Source of the DNA: DAOPKN01 sp035391225
Lineage (GTDB): Bacteria; Thermotogota; Thermotogae; MWEM01
Assembly: GCA_035391225.1 (NCBI GenBank)
Contig: DAOPKN010000047.1
Coordinates: 1-14,565 of the forward strand
Direction of reading: 5' to 3'
Length of the DNA: 14,565 nt
The position numbers were made by a program, and so were the translations under genes. The notes below the pieces were generated by a model. The model ran no database searches. It was not told where the DNA came from and saw nothing but the letters and a program-made list of their open reading frames with translations. Numbering within the stretch: position 1 is the stretch's first letter; every line of letters begins with the position of its first letter. Shown here one piece after another: positions 1 to 10,300 of this stretch.

Positions 1-3000
1 TGGAAACAGCGCGCCAGCGACACCGACACGCGGGAACCCTGGAAAGAAGTGCGTTCGCTGCGCCGCGAGTTTTTCCTTTCCCGCGAGGCCTTCTTGCGCG
101 AGAAAGAACCCCTCCCCCGCCTGGAAATCCAACGCGCGTTCACCCGGAAGTTGCTGGGGGCTCTGGGCTACGACGCCGGCTCCCACGCCAGTTGGTGGAA
201 CGGCAGCGACGGCGTGGACCTCCCCCTTCTCGTCCGCCTCAACCGCGAAAAGGGCGCGCCCGAGCTACTGGTGCTGGAACACGCCGACAGCGAGTGCGAA
301 ACCTTCCTGGACGGCACGCTGCAACCCGACCAATTCGACGAAGAGCACCCCTACCCACCGGAGCTGGGAGGTGAGAGCTTCGAAACGCTCGTCTCGCGCC
401 AACTGTTTTCCGCGGAAGAACCCCCCCGCTGGGTGCTGCTGGTGTCCATCGAACGCGTGGCGCTGCTGGACCGCATGAAGTGGCGGGAAAAACGCTTCTT
501 GGAATTCGACCTGGAAGAAATCTTCTCGCGCAACGAGGAAACCACCTTCCAGGCACTCACCATTTTGTTGGCCCGCGAATGCGTGGCGCCCCGCGGCGAA
601 AGCTCGCTGCTCGACAACTTCGACGAGCAATCCCACCGCCACGCCTCCGCGGTGTCCGAAGACCTCAAGTACGCGCTGCGCCGTTCCATCGAGCTGCTGG
701 GCAACGAAGCCGCCACCTACCTCCGCCGGAACCACCCCGCTTTGGGGAAAGACATCCGCGCCGAGCAACTCACCCGCGAATGCCTAACGTTCATGTACCG
801 CATCCTGTTTGTGCTGTTCATCGAATCCCGCGGGGAGCTGGGGTTCGCGCCGGTGAAATCCGAGGAGTACATGGAAGGCTACAGCTTCGAGAGCCTGCGC
901 GACATCGTGGACACTGCGCGGCTGCAAAGCGAGGAAGAAAAACGCGGCACCTACCTGCACCAATCGCTGCAAAAACTCTTTTCGCTGGTGTACAACGGCT
1001 ACCCCGACCCGGAAGCGCGGCGCACAGGAAGAAAGAAAGAAGCCACCGCGCGCATGAACCTGGAACAAGTGGAGAGCAAGACCTTCACCATGCCACCGCT
1101 CAAGTCCCACCTGTTCGACCCGGATAAGACCCCGCTGCTCAAACAGGTCACCTTTCGAAACGAAACGCTGGCCAGCGTCATCGACCAGATGTCCATCTCC
1201 CGCCCCAAAAGCAGGAAGCAACGCCCCGCGCGCATCTCCTACAACCAGCTGGGCATCAACCAGCTGGGCGCGGTGTACGAGGCGCTGCTGAGCTACCGCG
1301 GCTTCTTCGCCCATCAAGAGCTCTACGAGGTGAAAAAAGCCGGCGACTCCCCCGACGAACTCGAGGTTGGCTACTTCGTGACTGCCGACCAGCTGCAGCA
1401 CTACACCGAGGCCGAACGGGTGCGCAACCCCGACGGCAGCCTCAAGAGCTACCCGGAAGGCAGCTTCATCTACCGGTTGGCGGGCCGGGAAAAGGAGACC
1501 TCCGCGTCGTACTACACCCCGGAAGTGCTCACCCAATGCCTGGTGAAATATGCGCTGAAAGAACTTTTGCAAGGCAAGAGCGCCGACGACATCCTGCAAC
1601 TCAGGGTGTGTGAACCCGCCATGGGCAGCGCAGCGTTTATCAACGAGGCGGTGAACGGGCTGGCGGAAGCCTACCTGCAAAAGAAGCAAAAGGAGCTGGG
1701 CGAGTCCATCCCACACGACCGCTACGCGGAGGAGAAACAGAAGGTGAAGATGTTCATCGCGGACAACAACGTGTACGGCGTGGATCTCAACCCCGTGGCG
1801 GTGGAGCTTGCGGAGGTATCCATCTGGCTCAACACAATCTACCGCGGCGGCTACGTGCCCTGGTTTGGCACCGAGCTCCTCAACGGCAACTCGCTGGTGG
1901 GCGCGGGCCGCAAGGTGTATGCCCCGGAGTGCGTGGTGCAAAAGGGCAAGGGCGACACCTGGCACGAGCAACCCCCCGAGCGCGTGGAACCGGGAACCAC
2001 CCGTCCCCCCGAATCGGTGTACCATTTCCTGCTGCCCGACCCCGCGATGGCGCGTTACACCGAAGATGCGGTCAAGGCCATGGAAAAGCAAAACCTGGAT
2101 GCCATCAAGACTTGGAGCAAGGCGTTTTGCCAGCGCTTTACCCGCGACGAGCTCAAGCGGCTGCAAAAGCTCTCGTCCACCATCGACCGGCTGTGGAAGA
2201 AACACCTCAAGGTGCGCAAGCAAGTGGAAACCCGCACGCGCGACGCCCTAACGGTGTACGGACAACCGGGACAGTCGTTCGGGGCGCCGCTGAGCACCCG
2301 CGAGAAAGACGAGGTGCTGCGCAAGTACTACCACACGAAGGAAGAGAAAAACGCCGGCCCCTACGCGCGGTTGAAGATGGCGATGGACTACTGGTGCGCG
2401 CTGTGGTACTGGCCCATCCGCGACGCCGAGCTGCTGCCGACGCGCGCGGAATTCTTCATGGACATGGGGCTCATCCTGGAAGGCAACCTCGTGCCGGTGC
2501 AAAACCCCACCCCCACGCTGTTCGAGGCCCAAGACCCCGCCGCGCTCGAAATGCAGCGCATCTTCGGCGACCTGGGGCAAGTGGACCTGGACTTCCTGTG
2601 TAGCAAGATTCCCCGGCTGGCACGCGTGCGCGAACTTTCCGAGCGCCACCGCTTCTTCCACTGGGAACTGGAGTACACCGACGTGTTCGAGGAACGCGGG
2701 GGCTTCGACCTGGTGCTGGGAAACCCGCCGTGGATAAAGGTGGGTTGGGAAGAGAAGGCCATTCTCTCCGACTACCAGCCGCTGCTGCAGATCCGCAAGG
2801 TTTCCGCGTCCGATACGGCGAAGCTGCGCGACGAGGCGTTCGAAACCTTCCCGGGGCTGCGCGACAAGTACCTGGCGGAGTACGAGGGGCTGGCGGCCAC
2901 GCAGAATTTCCTGAATGCCACGCAGAACTACCCCGTTCTCAAGGGAATGAAAGCAAACCTGTACAAGTGTTTCCTTCCCCGGGCGTGGGAAGTGGCGAAT

Positions 3001-4392
3001 CCCGAAGGGGTGCAGGGNNNNNNNNNNNNNNNNNNNNNNNNNNNNNNNNNNNNNNNNNNNNNNNNNNNNNNNNNNNNNNNNNNNNNNNNNNNNNNNNNNN
3101 NNNNNNNNNNNNNNNNNGGTTCCTCCCCGCTGCAGGCAAAACTCCCTTCCATCCATTCGCAGCAGGTGTTGTCGGTGCTACAGAAATTCGCCCGCTATCC
3201 CCACCGCTTGAGAGACCTGGAAGGACAGTTTTTCTCCACGGTTTTTTTCAATGAAACCCAGGCCCAAACAGATGGAACCATCAAAAGGCAAACGGGTTTC
3301 CCCGAAACAGCGGAAGGTTTGATTCTTTCGGGACCCCACTTCTACGTGGGCAACCCGTTGAGCAAAACCCCTCGAAGGAAATGCACGGAAAAGGGACACT
3401 ACGACGTGCTGGACCTCTCCCACATCCCGGACGACTACCTTCCGCGTACCAACTACGTTCCCGCCTGCAGCCCGGCGGAGTACGAGCGGCGCATTCCCCG
3501 GGTTCCGTGGGTGGAGGAAGGGGAAAGCGAATCGCGGAAGGTGACGGAGTATTATCGGATGGTGTTTCGAAAAATGCTTTCCATATCAGGGGAAAGGTCC
3601 CTAATTTCTTCTCTTCTTGCCAAAGGTTTTGGGCATATTCACGCCTGCAAAAGTTTTTTGCTCAATAGTCCCCTTCAAAGAATCCAAATTTTGTGTCTGG
3701 CGCAAACTCACTCTTTACCATTCGATTTTCTGATAAAAGCTCAAGGGAAAGACAATCTGGATTTATCCCCAAATTCCTTTTTCTCCTTTTCTTCCACACC
3801 TTTTGCGGAACCCCTTTCCTTGCGCACCCTCTCCCTCAACTGCCTCACCACCCACTACGCCGAGCTCTGGCAGAGCCAGTTCGACCCTGCTTTCCGCTCC
3901 GAGCGCTGGACCAGCAACGACCCGCGTCTGAACCCCGCTTTCTTCTCCGCTCTCACCCACCACTGGCAGCGCAACGTCGCGCTGCGCAGCGACTACGAAC
4001 GACGCCAGGCGCTGCTCGAAATCGACGTGCTGGTGGCGATGGCGCTCGGGCTCACACTCGACGAGCTGGAAACCATCTACCGCATCCAGTTCCCGGTGAT
4101 GCAGCAGTACGAACGGGACACCTTCTACGACGCCAGCGGGCGCATCGTGTGGACGAACAGCAAGGGACTGGTGGGCGTGGGGCTGGAATCGCGCAAGGAG
4201 TGGGAGGCGGTGCAAGACCTTCCCCCCGGGCAAAGCTGTTCGAAGACGTTTCTCGACGACACGCTTCCCGGCGGAGCCGTGGAGCGCACCATCACCTACA
4301 CCGCACCTTTCCTTCCCGCTGACCGGGTTTCGGACTACCGCATCGCGTGGAAGGTATTCTCCGAGCGCCTTGCCCAGGGAGAGGGCGCATGA
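1..4392 (+). CDS. Large Eco57I-type N6-adenine DNA methyltransferase (5' partial, contains assembly gap)
   Basis: This is probably the modification enzyme of a defence or restriction system, transferring a methyl group from S-adenosylmethionine to adenine in a specific DNA site. The frame is open from base 1, so the true start lies upstream; the first in-window GTG (49) has no special support. Counting codons from base 1, the SAM-binding motif EPAMGSAAF lies at 538-546 and the catalytic NPPW at 908-911, the order found in Eco57I-family gamma-type enzymes. After the 100-N gap the same frame continues with GPHFYVGNP near 1111-1119 and a stretch ending in LNCLTTHYAELW, which I take as the target-recognition and C-terminal part. 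The N-terminal 500 residues are large, as in type IIG or BREX/DISARM-like enzymes; a possible nuclease core there (D73, E93-H-A) lacks the lysine of an ExK motif. The helicase gene overlaps the stop codon. Catalytic class is secure; cutting activity and the exact system are not. Confidence 0.9.
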   Translation, partial: WKQRASDTDTREPWKEVRSLRREFFLSREAFLREKEPLPRLEIQRAFTRKLLGALGYDAGSHASWWNGSDGVDLPLLVRLNREKGAPELLVLEHADSECETFLDGTLQPDQFDEEHPYPPELGGESFETLVSRQLFSAEEPPRWVLLVSIERVALLDRMKWREKRFLEFDLEEIFSRNEETTFQALTILLARECVAPRGESSLLDNFDEQSHRHASAVSEDLKYALRRSIELLGNEAATYLRRNHPALGKDIRAEQLTRECLTFMYRILFVLFIESRGELGFAPVKSEEYMEGYSFESLRDIVDTARLQSEEEKRGTYLHQSLQKLFSLVYNGYPDPEARRTGRKKEATARMNLEQVESKTFTMPPLKSHLFDPDKTPLLKQVTFRNETLASVIDQMSISRPKSRKQRPARISYNQLGINQLGAVYEALLSYRGFFAHQELYEVKKAGDSPDELEVGYFVTADQLQHYTEAERVRNPDGSLKSYPEGSFIYRLAGREKETSASYYTPEVLTQCLVKYALKELLQGKSADDILQLRVCEPAMGSAAFINEAVNGLAEAYLQKKQKELGESIPHDRYAEEKQKVKMFIADNNVYGVDLNPVAVELAEVSIWLNTIYRGGYVPWFGTELLNGNSLVGAGRKVYAPECVVQKGKGDTWHEQPPERVEPGTTRPPESVYHFLLPDPAMARYTEDAVKAMEKQNLDAIKTWSKAFCQRFTRDELKRLQKLSSTIDRLWKKHLKVRKQVETRTRDALTVYGQPGQSFGAPLSTREKDEVLRKYYHTKEEKNAGPYARLKMAMDYWCALWYWPIRDAELLPTRAEFFMDMGLILEGNLVPVQNPTPTLFEAQDPAALEMQRIFGDLGQVDLDFLCSKIPRLARVRELSERHRFFHWELEYTDVFEERGGFDLVLGNPPWIKVGWEEKAILSDYQPLLQIRKVSASDTAKLRDEAFETFPGLRDKYLAEYEGLAATQNFLNATQNYPVLKGMKANLYKCFLPRAWEVANPEGVQXXXXXXXXXXXXXXXXXXXXXXXXXXXXXXXXXXGSSPLQAKLPSIHSQQVLSVLQKFARYPHRLRDLEGQFFSTVFFNETQAQTDGTIKRQTGFPETAEGLILSGPHFYVGNPLSKTPRRKCTEKGHYDVLDLSHIPDDYLPRTNYVPACSPAEYERRIPRVPWVEEGESESRKVTEYYRMVFRKMLSISGERSLISSLLAKGFGHIHACKSFLLNSPLQRIQILCLAQTHSLPFDFLIKAQGKDNLDLSPNSFFSFSSTPFAEPLSLRTLSLNCLTTHYAELWQSQFDPAFRSERWTSNDPRLNPAFFSALTHHWQRNVALRSDYERRQALLEIDVLVAMALGLTLDELETIYRIQFPVMQQYERDTFYDASGRIVWTNSKGLVGVGLESRKEWEAVQDLPPGQSCSKTFLDDTLPGGAVERTITYTAPFLPADRVSDYRIAWKVFSERLAQGEGA
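3018..3117. other. Assembly gap of 100 N inside the methyltransferase gene
   Basis: Exactly 100 unknown bases, the usual placeholder for a scaffold gap of undetermined size. The methyltransferase frame is open on both sides and would be kept if the gap were really 100 bases, but the true length and missing residues are unknown. The gap lies between the catalytic NPPW region and the presumed target-recognition region. Confidence 0.95.
3541..3800 (+). other. Low-GC segment in the presumed target-recognition region of the methyltransferase
   Basis: By hand count, bases 3541-3780 contain 96 G/C of 240 (40%), while the coding sequence after about 3840 returns to the GC-rich style of the rest of the gene. 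The reading frame stays open and rejoins conserved-looking sequence (LNCLTTHYAELW). In Eco57I-type enzymes the part downstream of the catalytic domain reads the DNA target and is the most exchangeable part. The composition change is seen directly; that it is an exchanged specificity module is inference. Confidence 0.55.
4376..4392 (+). promoter_or_regulatory. Ribosome binding site and ATGA stop/start overlap
   Basis: A purine-rich AGGGAGAGGG (4376-4385) sits just before ATG at 4389, and the A-TGA of the upstream stop (4390-4392) overlaps this start. The four-base overlap points to coupled translation and roughly matched production of methyltransferase and helicase. It decides the start at 4389 over the in-frame upstream alternative at 4347, which would overlap the preceding gene by 46 bases and add 14 residues. 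Confidence 0.75.
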
Positions 4393-7300
4393 TTCCCTCG
4401 GTGCTCGCCCGCCAGCTCACGCTGGGGCTCAAGGAGTACATCCGCACCACCTTCCCGGTGTCCAACCCCGTTTTCCGCCATTCCATCGACGCGTTCCTGG
4501 AAGGTGACCAGCTGTTCCGGGGGCCGTTCGTGGCGATGAAACTGCCCTTCCAGCCGGGAAGCGACAACAACCCCTGGTTCGAGGCATTGCCCCTTTCGTT
4601 TGCCCCCTACGCCCACCAGCAGAAGGCGTTCGACCGGCTGTGCGGCGAGCAGCCCCGGTCCACCCTCGTCGCCACGGGCACCGGCTCGGGCAAAACCGAG
4701 TGTTTCCTCTACCCCATCTTGGAATACTGCTACCGCCACCGCGCCCAGCCGGGCATCAAGGCCATCGTGCTCTACCCCATGAACGCGCTCGCCACCGACC
4801 AGGCGGCACGCATCGCCCGACTGGTCTACGACAGCCCCTTGCTGCGTTCCAACGTCAGCGCCGGGATGTACGTAGGCGACCGCGAGAAAGTGCCTTCCCG
4901 CTGTATGTCGCGCGAGCACATCCTCACCGACCGGGAAACCATTCGCAACAACCCACCGGACATCCTGCTCACCAACTACAAGATGCTCGACTACCTGCTG
5001 GCCCGCCCCGGCGACCGTGCGCTTTGGACGCGCAACGACCCCGACACGCTGCGTTTCGTGGTGTGCGACGAGTTCCACACCTACGACGGCGCACAGGGTA
5101 CCGACCTGGCGTGCCTGTTGCGCCGGTTGAAGAGTCGACTCGAGGTGCCTGCCGCCCACCTGTGCTGCGTGGGCACCTCCGCCACCATGGGCTCGGAGCA
5201 GGACACCGGAAAGATGCTGCGTTTCGCCACCCAGGTCTTCGCGGAGCCCTTCGACCCGGATGCGCTGGTGACCGAGCAGCGGGTGTCGCCCAGCGAGTAC
5301 GTTTCCGGGTTGCCCGTGCGTTTCACCGGGCTGCCGTCGCCCGCGCAGCTCGACCAGCTCGGCGAGCTGGCGCAGTCGGGCGATAGCAAGGGCTTCCTGG
5401 GGCTCGCGCGCTTTGCCTGGTTCAAGGGCGAGGAGCAGCTGCCGCTGGAAGAAGAGCTGCGCGCGCATTCCTGGTTCCACGAGCTGGTGCGCGCTGTGGG
5501 AAGCGCGTTTCGCCCGCTGGCCGAGGTGTGCGACACGCTCAAGCTGCGCAACCGCGTGCTGGACAACTTTTCCGAGCAGCAGTTGGGGATGCTCGCCGAA
5601 TCGCTGCTCGCGCTGGTGTCGCTTTCGCGGGTGCTGGAGGTGCACGTGCAGCCATGGTTCCGGGAGATGCGCCGCATGGTCGCCACCGTGGACGAGAAGG
5701 CGCCCCTGCTGCTGGTGTCGGATGATGTGCCCGAAGAAACCCTGAAACACTGCTTGCCGGTGGTGAATTGCCGCGATTGCGGTGCCACCGGGTGGGTGGC
5801 CACCGTGGACGAGAGGGGCGCCACCGCCATCAAAGAGCTGCGCACGTTCTACCAGGATTTCTTCTCGGGGAGCTCGCACGTGGTGTTCCTGTTCCCGGTG
5901 GACGAGGGCTACGCGGAGAAACCCGGCGAGGAGTTGTCGTACCTGTGCAAGGAGTGTTCCAAGCTGGGCGAGAAGAAGGTGTGTTCGAGCTGCGGCAGCA
6001 CGAACACGGTGCGGGTGCGCGCGCATTATCCCAACCTTTCGAAGAAGGACGGGCACGTGAACACCACCTGCCCGGTGTGTGGCAGCGAGGGGGGTATGTC
6101 GCTGGTGGGGGCGCAAAATGCCACGCTCATCAGCGCGGGCATCTCGGAGCTGTACGCCTCGGGGTTCAACGACGACAAGAAGCTGCTGGCATTCTCCGAC
6201 TCGGTGCAGGACGCCTCGCACCGCGCGGGCTTTTTCAACGCGCGTACCTGGCGGTTCAACCTGCGCCTGGCGATGCAGCGTTTCGCGGGTTTTGGCGGCG
6301 AGGGGTTGTCGCTCCCGGGTTTCGCCGACGGGTTGGTGGCCTTCTGGAAAGGGCAGCTGCAAAAGGAAGATTTCATCGCCACGTTTATCGCGCCGAACAT
6401 GACCTGGAAAGGGGTGTACGAGCACCTGGTGAGCAAAGACCGGTTGCCGGCGAACACCGAGAAAGTGCAGCAACTGGAACGGGATATCGGGTTGCGGCTC
6501 AAGCTCGAGGCGCTCTACGAGTACGGTTTCCGCTGCCGCGTGGGGCGCACGCTGGAAAAGTCGGGGGCGTCCATCGCCTGGTTGCCGGCCGGCGCCTGGC
6601 TCGATGCGCTTCCCCGGTTGCTGGAGCGGATTGCAAACGAGGCGGGCGAGCTGCGCAACCTCGACAAGCACGCGCTGGAACGCTTTGGGCGGGGGTTTTT
6701 CACCCACATGAAAAACGGCGGGGGCATCCTCGACGACCAGTTGCTGTCCTTCGTGGAGGAGGGGGGGGATTCCTACCGCCTTTCCAACGATTTCTTGAAG
6801 TGGATGCCGGGGTTGGCCCGTTCGCGCATGGTGCCCCGTTTCCTGGAGCACGAACGGTGGGGCAAAGGCCACGCCAACTTGGAAAGCTTGTCGCAAAATT
6901 CCTGGACGATGCGTTTCGCGCGCAAGGTGCTCGGGCCCCTTTTCCGCGGGGAGCAAGCGCTCTCGGGGGAGTCGGTTTCGCTGGCGGTGCAGCTGTTTAT
7001 CGAGGAGATGGTGCGGGTGGGGGCGTTGCGTTCCGTGCAGCTCAAAAAAGGGCCGGGTAAGGCGTGCGGGCTTGCCCCAGAGCGCATGGTGGTTTCGCGC
7101 GCGGTGGAGCAGGTGCAATGCAACCGTTGCGGGCACTGGCTCTCGGTGGAGGCGTCCGAGCTGGAGGGTTGGCTTGGGGTGCCCTGTTTCCACGCGGCGT
7201 GCGACGGTGTGTACGAGCGCAAGCCGTCCGGCGACAGTTTCTTCGGGCGGTTGTATGCCAACGGCGAGGTGAGCCGGGTGGTGGCGGCGGAGCACACCGG

Positions 7301-10300
7301 GCTGGTGGACCGCGCGCGCCGGGAAGCCATCGAATCCTCGTTCAAGAAACCCCGGGACAAGCGGCGCGCCTGGGACGTGAACTTGCTCTCGTGCACCCCC
7401 ACGCTGGAACTGGGCATCGACATCGGCGACCTTTCGTCGGTGTTGCTGTGCCAGGTGCCGCCTTCGCGCGCGCAGTACCTGCAACGCATCGGGCGCCCGG
7501 GACGCAGGGATGGCAACGCGTTGAGCGCGGTGGCGGTGTCGATGCAACCCCACGACCAGTACTTTTTCGCCCAGCCCTCGGAGATGGTGGCGGGCTCGGT
7601 CACGCCCCCGGGCATTTTCCTCAACGCGCCCGCGGTGTTGCTGCGCCAGTTCTTGGCGTTTTGCCTGGACAGCTGGATCAAGGCGGGGGGGCAGGTGGCG
7701 ATTCCTCCCAACATTTCGCGGTGCATGCGCCACGTGGAAAAGCCCCATTCGGGCGTGTTTCCCCACAACTTGCTGGCGTTCATCGCGTCCAACCGGCAGC
7801 GGCTGCTCGAGGAGTTCGTGGAGCTGTTCTCCGACGAGCTGGATGGTGAAACGGTGGACAAGTTGCGTTCCGCCGAGCTGGCCACCCCCATGCTGGACGC
7901 TTTCCGGAACATCAAGCACGAGCGCGATTCCATCGCCCGGGACGTGCGCGACCTGGTCAAGCTCATCGCGCAGGAGGAAGGGAAACCGCACGACTCGTCC
8001 AACGAGAAGCACCTGCAAGAGTTGCACAGCGAAAAGCAGGCGATGGACCGCGTGGTGAAAACCATCGACACCAAGAACGTGTTCAACTTCCTCTCCGACG
8101 AGGGGTTGTTGCCCAACTACGCGTTCCCGGAAGCGGGCATCTCGCTCAAGGCCATCATCTACCGCAACGCGAAGGACCAAAGCGAGGAAGAACCGGCACC
8201 CGGTGGCTGGAAACCGCTTTTGAAGCAGGTGTACGAGTACACCCGCCCCGCGGCGTCCGCCATCCACGAGTTCGCGCCGGACAACACCTTCTACTCCACG
8301 GGGCGCAAGATGCGCATCGACCAGGTGGACCTCAAGGTGTCCAAGGCGGAGGCCTGGAGATTGTGCCCGGACTGTTCCCACGCGCAGCTTTCCAGCGAGG
8401 TAACTTCCCCCGCGAGCTGCCCGCATTGCGGTTCGCGCGCGTGGGCGGACGCGGGGCAGGTGCGGAACTTGCTGCGCATGCGGCAGGTGTACGCCACGGA
8501 AGAGGACGTGAAGAGCCGCAGCGGCGACGAGAGCGACGACCGCCAGCAGGCGAACTTCCTGCGGACCCTGTACGTGGACATGGACGTGCGCAACGACGTG
8601 GAGGCGGCGTACCGCGTGGAGGACGACGACCAGCCGTTCGGTTTCGAGTTCGTGCGCAAGGCCACGCTGCGGGAAATCAACTTCGGCGGGCTCTCCCCCA
8701 CCGGCGAGCCCCTACTGGTGGCGGGGGAGGAAAAAGTGCGCACGGGTTTCTCGGTGTGCCGTTTCTGCGGCAAGGTGCAACACGAGCCCGAAACCCGCAA
8801 GGGGAAATTTCGCCATTACTACTCTTGCCAAGCGCACAACGAGAAGGACCCGTCCAAGTTTCTCCAGACCGTGTACCTTTTCCGCGAGTTTTCCTCGGAG
8901 ATCCTGCGCATCCTGGTACCGTCCACGTCCAACGCGGCGGACGAAGCGGTGCTGCAATCGTTCAGCGCCGCGGTGATGCTGGGGCTCAAGGAATACTTCG
9001 GCAGCGTGGACCACTTGAAAGCCACGTTCACGCACGACCCGGTGCCAGGAGGGGAATACCGCCGCAACGCGCTGGTGATTTTCGACTCGGTGCCGGGGGG
9101 CACGGGCTACCTCAAGCATCTGTCCCGCGACCCGGACACGATGTTCGAGCTGTTGCAGAAAGCGCTGGACGTGATGGTGTCGTGCCCGTGCGCGAGTGAC
9201 CCCAACAAGGACGGTTGCTACCGCTGCCTGTACGCCTACCGCCTGGGACACAAGTTGCGTTCGATTTCGCGCTCGCTCGCGGTGAAGATCCTCAACGGGG
9301 TGATGAAGCACCGGGGCAAGCTGGTATCCATCGGAACCATCGACGACATCGAGCTGGACCTCTTGTTCGACAGCGAACTGGAACGCAAGTTCCTCCAGGC
9401 GCTGGAGCAAGCGTCGCTTCCCGGCATTGGGGTGAAGCTGCAGCCGGCGTTCCGGGAGGGGCGCAAGGGGTTCGCGCTCAAGGTGAACGAGCACCGTTAC
9501 TTCGTAGGCCAACAGGTGGAGCTGGGCAGGTTGCAGGGGGTGGAGGTGCCCTCGCGCGCGGATTTCCTGGTATCTCCCTGGGAAGAGGGACTGCAGAACG
9601 CGCTCAAACCCATCGCGGTGTTCACCGACGGATTCTCGTTCCACCGCGACCGCGTGGGCGAAGACATCGCGCAGCGCATGGCCATCGTGCGGGGAGGCCA
9701 CATTTTGGCGTGGTCCATCAGCTGGTTGGACGTGGAGCACGTTTTCCACGCCCGGGATGGCTATTTCAGCGACTTGCTGGATCCTTCCACTTTCCCCGAC
9801 CCGGTGAACTTCCAAAAAATGCGAAACCGGATGGTGGAAACCTTCGGTGGGTTCACGCTGCACCCGAAAGGCCGCACCTCGCTGGAACTCCTGCTGGAAC
9901 TGCTGGCACGCCCCGAACTGCAAAAGGAATTCCAGCGCCTGGGGTTCGTGTACGCGATGGGGCAGTCCACGTTGCAAGGAAAAGTATTCTCGGGCGAACA
10001 CCTCTCCGGGCTGGGCATGGTGAAGCAAGCGTTCCTTTTGGCCAAGCAAGACGTAGCCAACTACCGTGCACAGGTACGCTTCACGCTGGATGACAGCGAC
10101 GCTGCCCGAAGCGAGCCCCTTTTCCAAAAAGAGTGGAACGGTTTCCTACGGGCGTTCAACTTCTACCAGTTCCAACCCGGTGCGCGGTTCGTGACGCAAA
10201 CCGGCGAGCGTGACGGCTTATACACCTTCCTGGAACCCGCATCCCCGCCCCTGGAAAAGCCCTCTCGGAGCGATGGCTGGGAACAAGCGTTTGCAGACAT

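Noticed and set aside
4347..4388. Earlier start codon for the DUF1998 helicase
   Set aside because: It would overlap the methyltransferase gene further and has no ribosome binding site as good as the one before ATG 4389; the ATGA overlap is the more typical arrangement.
5768..7060. Open frame of 430 codons on the + strand in another frame
   Set aside because: It overlaps the helicase completely, is Gly/Arg/Ala-rich and shows no domain; it is a shadow of the real gene.
4335..8426. Very long open frame on the minus strand (1363 codons)
   Set aside because: It lies opposite the helicase gene whose + strand protein has all expected motifs. GC-rich codon use leaves the antisense frame free of stops, and the minus-strand protein is His/Arg/Gln-rich with no recognisable domain.
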